DNA from: Porogramme epimiltina
Lineage: Eukaryota; Basidiomycota; Agaricomycetes; Polyporales; Polyporaceae
Assembly (NCBI GenBank): GCA_900155495.1
Contig: FTLJ01000437.1
Location: 32,028 to 96,027, forward strand
DNA: 64,000 nucleotides
Reading direction: 5' to 3'
The notes beneath the pieces were generated by a model. It was not told the DNA's origin. It saw only the letters and a list, made by a program, of their open reading frames with translations, and ran no database searches. Below are positions 21,199 to 33,095 of this stretch, piece after piece (position 1 is the first letter of the stretch; each line of letters begins with the position of its first letter). The translations under genes were made by a program, and so were the position numbers.

Positions 21199-24100
21199 AT
21201 GCCACCAAAGCGGACTAGAAGAACCTCCCCAATCCCCTCAGGTCTTTCCGCAGGCGAACGCCTGAAGCGCACTAAGCTCACCGGAAACGCTACTTACTCT
21301 GCATGGGGCTGGGTCGACTCAGAGGTAGTGGACACGTCTCAAATCACAGATGAGCACCGTCTCGCCACTTGCAGCTTTTCGAAGAGAAGCTGCCGGGCTC
21401 TATGCCCGAATAAATACGCCGCGAAACGAGAAACTCCCACCACCACCTCCGCCGGGGTTGGTCCAAAGGTCAAGGCCAAGGCCAAGGCCAATGGTCTCCC
21501 CACCCCACCGCCCGACTCTGAGGTCGAGGCAACAGATGATGTTATTGTGATATCGGATGATGAAGGCCCATCTTGTACCGCTAAAGTATGCAAATATAAT
21601 CGCTACTGCTTGAATTACCTTGGCCAAGATAAATGGGAGGACGCTGGTGAGTCCGATGTTCCCGGATTCGAAGGTTCCTCGTTGACCCTTGCTTTAGAGG
21701 AAGCATATGAGGGATATACGAAGGTGTATAACCCTGGAGAGAACCCTCTGGTCAACTCTAGAGACGGCCGGATGCCCATAGGACTGAAGGTAGCGTTCTC
21801 CCCGAACATTTACCTGTGTGAATGTGTCTCACCTTGCCTTAGAATCTGGGAGCCACTTGCTATGCCAACGCGTATCTGCAGGTATTGTACCTTGGAACTT
21901 CCGCCGCCTTTTCCTCACGCTTTTCGGACAGGTGTGGTTTCAGGACCTGCCATTTCGTAAAGCTGTCTACGAGTGTCAACCAACCCAAGATGCTCAACAT
22001 TCCTTCGAGGTCTGTCTGTGTCTGTTCCATCCTACCGCTCCCTCTTAGAGCGAACCCTTGTCAATATAAACAGGAATCCCCTATATTTCAGCTTCAGGTG
22101 ACCTTTGCTGCGATGCAGCACAGCTCACTCAACGCGTTCAACCCGGTAAAGCTGGTGGAAAGCTTGAAGCTACGCGCCACCGAACAGCAAGACGCTCAGG
22201 AGTGCGTGGCTTCTGGCTTTTCAGATTAACCTTCTTCGTAAACATATTTCAACAGGTTCTCAAAACTTTTCATGGCCCACCTGGACACTGAATTCAAGCA
22301 ACAGCAGAATCCGGAGCTAAAATCGCTGATTTCAGATCAGGTGAAGGGTCTTCCTGTATGAACGCCTCTCTATGACTCACCACCTATCAGTTCCAAGGAA
22401 AGCAAGTGTATAATACCGTGTGCCAAAATTGCCACAGGCGGTCCGAACGTGATTCTGACTTTCTTGAGATAGAGGTCAACTTAGAAGTATGTCCAAAAGT
22501 GAATGGTATATGTAGTATCCTCACATCGCGCGGTATAGAACAACGCGACATTAGAGGAGCGCCTGAATGCCTGGTTGGAACCAGAGACTCTGTCGGGAGA
22601 CAACCAGTAAGTTTTAAGCGACAGGTTGGAACATCTTCGGGTCCTTACTCCTCCCAGGTACCTTTGCCAACAGTGTGACAGCCTTCAGGACGCTAAACGG
22701 TATACAGAACTGCACGAACTGCCTCCCGTTCTCCACTTTTCTCTTCTTCGATTTGTCTATGATGTCACCACGATGGAGCGCAAGAAGTCGAAACAAACTA
22801 TCATGTTCCCGACCTTCATTGATATGGACAGATTCGTAGGGCCCGAGGAGACCCGCAAACAACGTAAGAGACGTACCAAGGACAGCAAGAACCTGTACGA
22901 GCTTCGGGGCGTTCTCTTGCATAAGGGCGCCAGCGCGTACCACGGACATTACGAGGCGCAAGTCTTCGACGTGAGGTATGGTGCGGTACAGTTCGTATCT
23001 ACACGCCTATCTGATGATTCCCTAGCAATCAAGGCTGGTATCAGTTCAACGACGAGACGGTCACGAAGATCGACTCCCTTGTACCAAAGGTTGACGCCAC
23101 CAAGAAGGGTGCGAAAGGAGCAAAAGACCCCAAGAAGTACGTCTGACTTCACACTATTCCATCGGCTCATGCTCACGTCCCAATTTATAGGAAGCCTGCG
23201 GATCCTCCGACCAGAGGGCGGCCAGCGGGAAAGCGCAGGCGCATTGAGGACAGCGACAGTGAGATCGAAATTGTCGAGTATGAATCCTGGGCGGCATTCC
23301 ACTATAAGCTCTAATGAATATATACAGAAATCCAACGTCGCCTCAGAAAGGCGGAAGTTCCACGGTAGAGGGCCCAGAGTATGTCAACAGCGCATTGCTG
23401 CTGAAGTCGCCGCTGACTATGCCGCGCATAGCTACATCTCGTCAAGAGACGCCTACATGCTTGTTTACACCCGTGTTGGCCACAAGAATTCTCCTCCACC
23501 GTCGCAACAAGTCAACGGGCACAGCTCGGCCTCGAGTTCTGACTCTCCAGCTCCCGCGCCTCCTCCGAAGGCCCTCGAAGTAGTGAACAATCTCAATAAC
23601 ACCCATGAGAAGGCTTGTGAGGCGTACACATTACGGTTCGTCGGGACTACGCACAGCCTTTGACGGACATCTAACAAACTGGGTTCTTCTCTAGTGAGAA
23701 GGAAGCACGAGTGAAATTCGATCACATACGAAGTACCATCATGGATATCTACCGGACTTGGAACATAATATCCAATGAGCAGGTGATTTCCATAGGCCAT
23801 GATCTCATCTCTCAGTCTCAACGCTTCATAGGCTAGTGCCGTTGTGAGCCGACAAGCACTGGAGGCATGGCTCTCGCGGCATATTGTGAAGCCAAAGACG
23901 CCGAAAGGCACACCCGCCCCCCCAGTAGAAAGCACTGGCAAAGATCCTGCGCCCCCAAAGGATGGAGAAGTGTGCACCATATCGATACCCTTGGCCGATA
24001 TCGTATGTGCTCACGGGAAGCTGGACCCCGAGAAGGCGAACGACATGAAAGTCATCACTGAGGTAAGAGGGACATAGACAGAACCGAAACGGAGTATTGA

Positions 24101-25973
24101 TATACCGGTGCAGGCCGCCCGAACACGCATCGCCAGCGAAGATGGTTGTAAACTTGCACCTCCACTTAGCACTGCGGATGTGTGCCCGACCTGTGTGGAA
24201 CGTATGTTCAAGGGTATGTTTGCGCCGTCTCCCCCCTAGATCTGGCACTGACCCCCTTTCGATATACAGAGAAATTATACCAGACCGAGCATCCACGACT
24301 CGTGTCACGATTCGACGAAGTTGCTCTTGTCGAAGAGGATGAGGAGGGATATCACATCTCTAAGGCTTGGCTCAAGGGTACATTCCCTTGCTGCTGAACA
24401 TCTATACTTGTTTCTTATAACAACCTGTCGCAGACTGGCGCCTTGCTAAGCCGAAAAGCCATGCCGAAGGGGTGCCGGATGCCCCACCAGATGCGGAAGA
24501 GTACCTACGGGACGTGATCTGCGAGCACGGGGGGCTGTCTACGAACACCACGTCTCGGCGACGAATATCTGCCCAAGCCTATTTACTATTACAGGACGTC
24601 TTCCCGAACTGGAAACCCCCATCCACGTCGACAGAACCTTGCCTTGTCTGTGAAGCCCTCCTACATATGTCCAAAGAAGACAAACGTGAGTATCGTAAAC
24701 AAGCGGAAGAAGAGAAGGTAGTGTGTCATAAACTAGCGTCTGTGCTTGTGCACCGGTTGTTGACGCGACCTTTTAAAACAGGCCAGGTTGAAGCATATGC
24801 ACGACAACGCACTCAATGGAAATACGTTGCTCCTCGAAGATGTCCCATGTGCTATCGTGCCTTCTCAATTCATCCGATCCTGGAGACAATGGATCTTACG
24901 CCCGAGCGAAGTGGCGCGACCAGCAGCAGTGGACAACTCCCAGTTCATGTGTGAGCACGGCCTGTTAGCGTTTGACCCTAATGTTGGCGGGGACGTGGAC
25001 ACCTCCATGGCCGTCATCAAGCGGACTGATTGGACGGTCATTGAGGAAATGTATGTACAATCAGTGATATCTTGCGACCTTCTTACTCAACATGTAATCA
25101 GCTACACAGGCGGCCCTCTCATTGCCATTGAGAAGACGGGGGACAGGTACTTGCACGAGGTGGATGTCTGTGCTGACTGTCGCCTCAAGCGGTAAGTTCG
25201 ACGTTGTCCTTCGACCCTTGACTCCCAATGACCTACATTACACAGGCGCACGTCCTTCGACATGACTGAAATCACTGTCCGCGTTCTGGGACCTGGAGAC
25301 CCCACGCCCACGCCCGAAACGTATAACGACGAACCAATGCACGTATCCAAGCCTGGCCCCCCAGTGCAGACGACATTGTTGACTTACAGCAAACGGGGCA
25401 ACGCGGAGGGCTCCCGCAAGTCGAAGCGGATTCGTCAAGTCAGGGAGCACGGGAAGCGGCGAAAGTTCACTATCACCAAGTCGATGACGGTCAAAGACCT
25501 TAAGATCATGGTAAGCGTGTATTTTGGCCGGGCCTGCCCTCCCTGCTCATCCTACTGCAATCTAGTTCAACGACGATCTCGGGATCCCCGTGATATCCCA
25601 GCGCCTGTTCTATCGCGGAAAGGAGATCGACGACAGCGCTGCGACGATGCTCTCGCTCGGGGTCCTCTCCAACGACCTGCTCGATCTCAAGGAGGAGAGC
25701 GAAGACATCACGGTCCTCACCGACTCGGACACCGAGGCGTCCGCGCCGACGGCGAAGCGGAAGCGGATCGAGGGGCAGGCGTTCAACGGCACCCTGCTCG
25801 GCAGCGGTTTCTCGTTCTCCGCCGCGTCGTCCTCTGCGCCTCCGTCGAGCCAGCCCGAGCCAGCCGCGCCGCCGGCCGGCCTGGCATGTCCGGCGTGTAC
25901 ATATGAGAATGGAGTGGGAGAGATAGCGTGCGAGATGTGTGAGACACCCTTAGGACAGTCTAATGCTACATGA
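21199..25973 (+). CDS. Ubiquitin carboxyl-terminal hydrolase, USP48 / UBP26-like, with DUSP, UBL and RanBP2 finger
   Basis: About 20 exons encode roughly 1,200 residues. The catalytic Cys box is split by introns: NLGATCYANAYLQ. QQDAQE follows, then FSKLFMAHLDTEF and zinc-knuckle-like Cys pairs (CQNCHRRS, CQQCDSLQDAK). The His box is GASAYHGHYEAQVFDV, and the downstream exon NQGWYQFNDETVTKID supports the fold. The C-terminal half has Cys-rich DUSP-like modules and a ubiquitin-like domain (LGIPVISQRLFYRGKEIDD). The protein ends in CPACTYENGVGEIACEMC, a C-x2-C-x3-N-x6-C-x2-C RanBP2-type finger. USP48-type enzymes remove ubiquitin from nuclear targets including histones. The N-terminal tail is basic. 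Exon edges in 22000-24800 are approximate. Confidence 0.85.
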
Positions 25974-26147
25974 TGTTGCTTTGTTGAGAGACTTGGTGTG
26001 CTGAATCTTCATTCAACGCAGAAGCTCAACAACAATTAGTAGACGTGTAAGTAGCAGCGAGGAGATACAAGTGCGCTGAATGTCATTCCCATTCGCTAAT
26101 GATACAGACTTATACAATGGACAGCTAACTTCGTATTTCCTAGTGGT

Positions 26148-26649
26148 TCAGGAGCGTATGTGATAATTCTCGGCGTAACTGAAGTCCTCTCCGGTGACAC
26201 CTGCTGCCCCGGACAGGACAGCGTCGCGCTGTTGTTTGTCCCGAGCGAAATCTTCAACGGTGACCGCATCGTGTTCGATTCTTCGTTTGTTTATCTGTTC
26301 CTCCATGCGCCCAATGGCTATAGCAAGTATGGGTGACCGCGTAAGAATGACCTTGTATCGCCGGGAAGTCTCAAACGTACCTCGGTCAAGGCGAGCTATT
26401 TCAAGCGTGTTACCTCGATACGGTGATCAGATTTGAATGGTTATACACACCTTGTTCACCACGAAGTGCTGCGACATCGATCTTCTCTTCTTGAGGGGGA
26501 ATCAACCAGCTCCGGTGCCCAACGGTAGGAGCCTTCTCTGACTTTTCCTCTTGAGGGGGAACGAGAAAACTCGGGTCGTTGAGTGCGGGCTCCGACTGAG
26601 CTACGCGAGTGTCTCGCTTCTCGTCTTGCGGCGCAAGGAGGTGGCTCAT
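26148..26649 (-). CDS. Small protein with three PQ[DE]EK repeats
   Basis: Two exons on the minus strand encode about 145 residues. The start MSHLLAPQDEKRDTRV opens a threefold motif: LLAPQDEK, FLVPPQEEK and WLIPPQEEK. After one intron (RGEQ joined to ARLDRGTFETSRR) the sequence continues through LAIAIGRMEEQINKRRIEHD and ends DFSYAENYHIRS. An upstream in-frame ATG at 26766 would add a hydrophobic leader (FITTILRTLLSLEAPIIPLP), so a secreted or membrane form is possible. I do not recognise the family and assign no function. It shares a promoter region with the mitochondrial AsnRS gene and converges on the deubiquitinase gene. Confidence 0.6.
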
Positions 26650-27019
26650 GGCGAGAATAATTACAAGTGAGCACTGCAGTTCAGCAGGAGGGGGAAACAC
26701 TGGTAGCGGGATAATGGGAGCTTCAAGCGATAGGAGTGTGCGGAGAATTGTGGTAATGAAGTGCATATTATTGCACGGTCGAGCATATATGTATGCCTTA
26801 TGCCTGTGGTGACATCACCTCGTTAAAGATGGTCCGGAGAGTGCTGGCGAGGGGTCTCACGGGGCTCGATGGCGAGGCGGCTCTTCAGTCAACTCTCGGT
26901 TAGCAAGTTACGATGACGTATTTTATTGACCCGGTTCCATAACTTCCCATTATTGGAAGGCAGGTGACGCGAAGTCCAGCGTGCGGCGAGCGTCTTGTCG
27001 AGCAGCGCGGACCGCGACG
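26650..27019. other. Divergent promoter region (PQEEK protein / mitochondrial AsnRS)
   Basis: The 370-base gap between two head-to-head start codons should contain both promoters. Part may be coding if the upstream ATG at 26766 is used on the minus strand. Confidence 0.45.
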
Positions 27020-28595
27020 ATGCTCGCCCGTCGGTGCTTCTCGTCTGCAACCCTCCCGCCCACTATCCGCCAACTCCTCGCCTCACCCCCTCCGCCCTCA
27101 GCAGCTTCCGTTCAGATCAATGGTTGGGTGAAGTCCATCCGCAAGCAAAAGAAGGTCGCCTTCGCAGTCATCTCCGACGGGTCGTCTGACTCAGGCCTCC
27201 AGGCCGTCTTCACGGACGTGAACCTCGCCAGACAGTGAGTCGCGTGGCACGCTCCCCACACAACTTGGCTCATCCCACCTCTCAGTTTAACAAATGGCGC
27301 GAGCGTGAGGCTTAGCGGAACACTGGTCGATAGTCCGGGTGCAGGACAGACCAAGGAACTGAAGGTCGCGGAGGCTGAAGTTCTGGGAGAATGCGATCCA
27401 GAGGTATGTCAAAGTTACACCCGACCCCACATATATCCTCTGACTCTCGCAACAGACGTATCCTATGCAAAAGCAGGCGTTGACAGTGGAATACCTACGA
27501 GACCACTGTCATCTCAGGCCACGAACACGAGAAATAGGTGCTATGTTGCGGCTGCGTGACACGACTACTAGAGCGGTACATGGTTATTTTCAGGTAACTT
27601 CCTTGGCTACCCTGTCAAACATATGAGCTGATCAACTACAGGATAATGGATTTATACACATACACACACCAATAATTACTTCCAACGACTGCGAGGGCGC
27701 AGGGGAGACCTTCCGCATCATGCCCTCCAACTCAGAACCCTCGGCAGACACCCCATCCTCCTCCACGTCTCCGAACAAACCGTCCGAATATTTCAACCAC
27801 CCTGCCTACCTCACCGTGTCCTCCCAGCTGCACCTCGAAGCGGTCGCCGCGGCGGTCTCTCGCGTGTACACCCTCTCCCCCTGCTTCCGCGCGGAGCGCT
27901 CCCAGACCTCGCGCCACCTCGCCGAGTTCTGGATGCTCGAGGCAGAATGGGCCTTCGCCTCCTCCCTCGACGACCTCACCGCCGTCACCGAGCGCGCGAT
28001 CCGGCACGTCCTCCGCGCGCACGCCGCCAGCCCAGACGCGCCCACCCTCTCCAGCCCGCTCGCGACCGCCGCCGCAACGACGCCCGAGCCCTGGCTGCGC
28101 CTCACCTACACCGATGCGGTCGCCCTCCTCGCCGCGCACCACGCCGCGCACCCAGGCGCGTTCTCCTACGCACCGACGTGGGGCGCGGCCCTCCAGAGCG
28201 AGCACGAGCGCTGGCTGGCAGATGTGCACGCGCGCGGGCCCGTGTTCGTCACGGACTACCCCGCCGCGCTCAAGCCGTTCTACATGCGCCTCAACACGCC
28301 CGACGCGCACGGCCGCGAGACCGTCGCGTGCTTCGACCTGCTCGTGCCGGGGCTGGGCGAGCTTGTGGGCGGGTCGCTCCGTGAGGAGCGCGTGGGGCTG
28401 CTCGAGGCCGGGCTCGACCGGCACGGGCTGGACAGGAAGGACTACGAGTGGTATTTGGACCTGCGGAAGTTCGGCGGGGCGCCGCATGGCGGGTTCGGGC
28501 TCGGGTTCGAGCGGCTTATCAGCTGGATGAGCGGGATTGAGAGCGTGCGGGAGTGCATCGCGATGCCGAGGTGGGCGGGGCGGATGCTGTTGTAG
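27020..28595 (+). CDS. SLM5: Mitochondrial asparaginyl-tRNA synthetase
   Basis: Four exons encode about 465 residues. The start MLARRCFSSATLPPTIRQLL is a typical mitochondrial presequence. An OB-fold anticodon domain follows (VQINGWVKSIRKQKKVAFAV). The class II catalytic core includes FIHIHTPIITSNDCEGAGET, motif 2 FRAERSQTSRHLAEFWMLE, and motif 3 GGFGLGFERL near the C-terminus. The Asn/Asp-specific architecture and the absence of a long eukaryotic N-terminal extension favour the organellar AsnRS, which charges tRNA-Asn in mitochondria. An acidic/Ser insert (about 28 residues) after motif 1 precedes YFNHPAYLTVSSQLHLEAVA. The 876-base last exon is very GC-rich, which produces long antisense open frames. 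Confidence 0.9.
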
Positions 28596-29016
28596 ACGTA
28601 CTGTAGTGCATTTTAATGCAAGATACAATCACTCCTCTTTGGCGTGCGTAAGTTGTGGGATTATCGATGATGAAACTAGAAAGCTATCGACGCGACGTAT
28701 CGTAATTAGATGCGAGGTATCGTACAGGCAGCGACTTTGTACGAGATGTGAATGAGCGTGCGCGAACGACGGTGACTCTATGAGAGGGTGCGAAAACATG
28801 ATACAAGAACGTGTACAAATGATATGCGGGACATACAATGAAGCCGACTGCGGCAAACATGGACGACGGTATGGACTTTGAGTAGGAATGAGAGAGTTGG
28901 GAGGTACAAGGGCATGAGGTGTGAGACGATGACATTGCCAACCAAGTGGACGGGTCGGTAGCCGAAAACGCTATCAGCGAAGACAAAGTGCAATCATGTG
29001 TGGAACGGAAACATCT
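28596..29016. other. Convergent intergenic gap
   Basis: This gap of 421 bases lies between converging AsnRS and J-domain/ankyrin genes and should hold both 3' UTRs. It has an AT-rich, low-information look. Confidence 0.5.
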
Positions 29017-31074
29017 TCAAGCGGCCTGGGTTGGGACAACAGGCGGACCACCACGACCCCTGCCGCGCCCGCGCCCACGGAACTGGCCTCGTCCACGCCC
29101 TCGTCCACGGAAGTTGGGCGACGGGGGTGCAGCGTCGTATTGTAGGGGGCTTTTAGGACTCGAAATTTGGTCGGCGCTGGGAGACGAGGGTGGCCCATCC
29201 TGTTGTGGGAAGGGGCGGAATGAGCCGCGACGGAAGTGCTTACCACCCCGGGCCCGATTGTTGAAGGATGGGGAGGGTGACGATGGGGTGGGTATGCTCT
29301 CAGACGCAGCAGAGACCGGGGAAGCTGTGTGCGAGCGCACGTCCTCAACCGTGACGGTAGGTCGTGGTCGACGCGAATTCCCGTTCGCCTGTCGAGGTGA
29401 GGCAGGAGATGCTGGCGGAGAGCTTGCCAAATCCTTAACCGCAGGCTTGTTCAAAGTGAATCCCCCGAAGGAGGAAAAGAGGTTGATGAATTCCTCATAC
29501 TTGTCTTGGGAGGCAATGCTTGACTGGAACTTCTTGGCGATGACAAACTCCCAAGCTTGGTCGATCTCTTCTTTGCTGTACAAATGCTTGTCAAGAACAG
29601 TCCAAACGGCTTCAGGTTCCTTGGTCCCGAGGGCTAAACGGAGATTAGATGTTTGTGGAGGAGAATCATAGATGTCTCCATAGTCATCTTCGCCCAGCGG
29701 GTAGGCCTCGAAGAAGTAGCGAACGGTCGCCAGATGGCCGCCCTGTAAGGCGACATGGAAGGCAGACATGCCATCCCCGTTGCGTTCATCGGCTTCAGCG
29801 CCTGTGATTCACGGGTGTTAGTGAGAAATGGTGATTTGGTGAGGAAAGTCGCACTGTGAGAGTCCAACCACTTTACGAGCTCCAGGTTTCCATGTTTTGC
29901 AGCGATATGCATCAGAGTCTCTTTAGGGTCCGTAGGAGGGTTCTTGACGAGATCTTCGGAACCTTTGCGGGCCTCACCTCCGGCGGCGTCGACGGCATCC
30001 TCCCAGACTCCCTTCTTGACTGCCTCAGTGTCGTTGCGGCGGGCCGCTGCGAACACATTCGAACGCTTCTCCTGGACCTGTTCTTGGTGAGAACGAGCTT
30101 TCTCCTCGGCAGTCTTACGCGAAACTTCGGCGGCGACTTTCTTCGCAGACGCCTTTTTGCGCTTCCTCTGCTCTGCTTCGCGCCGACCTGGTGACGTATT
30201 TAGTAAGTCGCTAAACGGCAGAAGTACCAACCACTTACTCTGCTCACGCTCTCTCTCTTGGTCAGCCTTGCGCATCGCCTCTTCTTCCGCACGGCGCTCT
30301 GCAGCGAGCTCTTGCTCTTCCCGCGCGCGACGCAGACGCGTGGCATACTGCTCCTCGGATTCGGGAGGTGCCTCTTCACGGAATCGATGGTGGGGGTGAT
30401 GATGGTGGCCGGGGTGGCTCCGATGGTACTCTGTATGATGTTCAGAAGAGGCAACGACCGGAGAGCAAACACATCAACTTACGCGCGTGAGCAAACCGAC
30501 TCGCCCGGCCGCTCAGGAGCTCCTCAAAGAGGAACCTAATTTGGAACTATGATGACAACATGCAGATTATCGATCAATAGGGCAACGTACATGTAGTAAT
30601 CCATATGTTCTTCAAATTCAGAGTCGTAGTCGTCATCTTCATCGTCGTAGTAATCGTCGTCGTCGTCATAATCACCGTCTTCGTAGCCGAATGGGTGGAA
30701 GTGGGAGTGAGTATGGCCATGAGAGTGGGGCGGCGCCGTGGAACGGTCAAGGTGCTTGACTAGCACACTGTAAGCAGCGCTAAGCTTCTGGAACTGGACA
30801 GTGGCGTCTTCATCGCCTGGGTTCTTGTCGGGGTGCGTCTTGAGAGCAAGCTAGCGGCACAAGCAATGGTCACGGCCAGACGAAGACGTCATTGAAGGAC
30901 GCGGTGCTTACCTGTTTGTAGGTCGACTTGACCACCTCCAACGACGCGCCCTGACATTTCAAGCGCCCCATAGCTCGCATCAGTGTCAGTATGCGGCCTT
31001 GAGTGGACATGACGCACCTGTTCCAGCCCTAGGACCGCGTATGCGTCTAATACTGCAGACTGTCTGCTTGCCAT
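29017..31074 (-). CDS. J-domain / ankyrin / RGG-box protein
   Basis: Seven exons on the minus strand encode about 560 residues with an unusual domain order. The J domain (about residues 9-75) runs from LDAYAVLGLEQ through SLEVVKSTYKQLALKTHPDK, with the HPD motif intact. A His/Asp/Tyr-rich linker follows (HSHGHTHSHFHPFGYEDGDY), then a charged helix (ATRLRRAREEQELAAERRAE) and a Lys/Arg/Glu coil. Two ankyrin-like units read ETLMHIAAKHGNLELVKWLD and MSAFHVALQGGHLATVRYFF. The C-terminal tail is Ser/Pro-rich and ends with FRGRGRGRGQFRGRGRGRGR, an RGG-type RNA-binding box. This suggests an Hsp40 that docks on an RNA- or ribosome-related partner; that is inference. It is head-to-head with BCS1. Confidence 0.82.
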
Positions 31075-31392
31075 GGTGGGGTGTGGCGAGGGAGAGAAAG
31101 GGGAAGGGACGAAAAACGCGCGCTACTTGGCGCCCGCTGCAGTCGCGTCTTCGAACGCGTGCCTTCTATATTCAGCCCTGCTTCTCTGACGCGTCTCGCA
31201 TTGACGCGTAGCCGCCCACACCTCGTCCCGGCCACCTCCACGGCCCGACCCCGTCCACGTCCGACCTTCTCCCCTCGCCCCTTGCGCCAGCGATCAACAT
31301 AACTATCGCTGCCTCTACTCTGAGCTGAAATGTAGGCATTCTATGCTGCTCTTCATCCCATCGACCTCACATGTCATCGCTCAGAGCCTGCT
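31075..31392. other. Divergent promoter region (J/ankyrin protein and BCS1)
   Basis: A compact 318-base bidirectional promoter between two start codons on opposite strands. It is C-rich from about 31200 to 31300. Confidence 0.5.
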
Positions 31393-33025
31393 ATGTCCTC
31401 GGCGCAGGCGGGCCCGAGCGTCGAAGATGCCGTGCGCACCCAGATTCCGCTTCCTGGAGGTGCAGGGACAGAGAAGACATCCTTCCTCTCTGGACTACTC
31501 ACCGAAAAGTACGTATAACGCATTTTGTATTTGCACTCTGCTTACGAGGGGTGAAGCGTAGTCCCTACTTCCAGGCAGGATTCGGAATAATGGTATGGTT
31601 TCTTCGTGTTTTGTGTGCTTGCATTGGGTTCAAGCTATGATGCATAGGGAATGGGCGTCGCCGTGACATTCCTTCGACGAGGTACAATCCTCGCAGCGAC
31701 GGCTCTGCGGAGGCAAATGCTCGTCTCCCTCGAGTTGAACAACAAGGACCCTGCGTACGATTTCTTCCTCACCTGGATGGCTGCCCAGTCCTCCCGCACT
31801 CACGCTGGTGCCGCCCCGTGGATGAGCCTCTTCCGCTCCTCCGCCCCGTGGATGCGTAGCCACCAACTCGGCGTCCAGACCCTCCAAGAGCAGCGCAAGA
31901 ATGGCAGCGCATCGGTAATGTTCAAGCTCGTCGCTGCGCCCGGTACACATTACCTTCGGTACAAGGACGTGTGGATGCAGGTCAAGCGGGACAGAGAAAC
32001 AAAGTCACCAAACCTCATGACTGGCATGCCTTGGGAGACCATCACCATTACAACACTCTCTCGTGATCGAGGTGTGTTCACACAACTCCTATCTGAGGCG
32101 CGGGATATGGCCATGCGTGGACAAGAGGGAAAATTGGTAATCAATATCCCATGGGGCATTGAATGGAAACCGTTTGGTCAACCAAGGCGGAAACGTCCAG
32201 TCAGGAGTGTTGTTCTCGAAGAAGGCGTGGCGGAGAAGATCGAGGCGGACGTTCGAGCATTCCTTCAGAGACGGCAGTGGTACGCTGACAGAGGTGCGTC
32301 GTACATCTTGCAACAGCTTTTCAATCTCTGACGATCATACAGGCATTCCATATCGACGCGGATACCTGCTGCATGGCCCTCCGGGTTCGGGCAAGTCGTC
32401 GTTTATCCAGGCCCTAGCCGGCGCGCTCAATTACGACATCTGCGTCCTCAACCTCTCCGAGCGCGGACTCGCGGATGACAAGCTCATACATCTCCTGTCA
32501 AATACCCCAGAGCGTAGCTTCGTGCTCATCGAGGACATAGACGCGGCGTTCAACAAGCGGGTCCAAACCAGCGCGGACGGCTACCAGTCTTCGGTCACGT
32601 TCTCCGGCTTCCTGAATGCGCTGGACGGCGTCGCCTCAGGAGAAGAGCGTATTATTTTCATGACCACGAACCACCCAGAGGTCCTCGACCCCGCACTCAT
32701 CCGTCCTGGACGGGTCGACCTCTCCGTACTCATCGACGACGCGTCGCCTCAGCAGGTGCGCCGCCTATTCGAACGCTTCTACGGACGAGACAGTACCGTC
32801 GAAAGCGACGTCGGAGAGACTCTAAGCGACGAAGGCTGGGAGCGCATACCTGAAGATGAACTCAGCCGTATGGCGGACGAGATGGAGGCAGCGGTGGCTG
32901 AAGAGGCCAGCAGAGGGAGGAGAATTAGTATGGCAGCACTTCAGGGCCTGTTCATTAGGAGCAGCGCGCGCGAAGCGGCGGCAGACATCAGGACATTGTG
33001 TGTCCCGAGGAGTCCGGTGTCGTAA
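31393..33025 (+). CDS. BCS1: Mitochondrial AAA ATPase BCS1
   Basis: Four exons encode about 470 residues. The short N-terminus leads into a single transmembrane/internal import segment ([31 protein letters not shown]). The BCS1-specific domain follows ([37 protein letters not shown]). The AAA core has Walker [21 protein letters not shown], Walker [13 protein letters not shown], and sensor/second-region motifs [23 protein letters not shown]1 sits in the inner mitochondrial membrane and inserts the folded Rieske Fe-S protein into respiratory complex III. Length and order match the family. The C-terminus is extended by an Arg/Ala-rich helix. Its 3' end is only about 70 bases from the BUD23 stop on the other strand. 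Confidence 0.92.
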
Positions 33026-33095
33026 AAGTACAACAATCTACACTACTTTTGGAAATAACTTAGATGCGTGTGGAACAACAAGCACAGCGACAATC

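Noticed and set aside
22000..24800. Idea that the deubiquitinase is split into two genes or broken
   Set aside because: Exon joins with normal introns restore one frame from the Cys box through DUSP, UBL and zinc finger; no stop or frameshift is needed.
27732..28628. 298-codon minus-strand frame over the AsnRS last exon
   Set aside because: Antisense of a firmly identified class II synthetase core; its composition is Glu/Arg/Gly-rich shadow.
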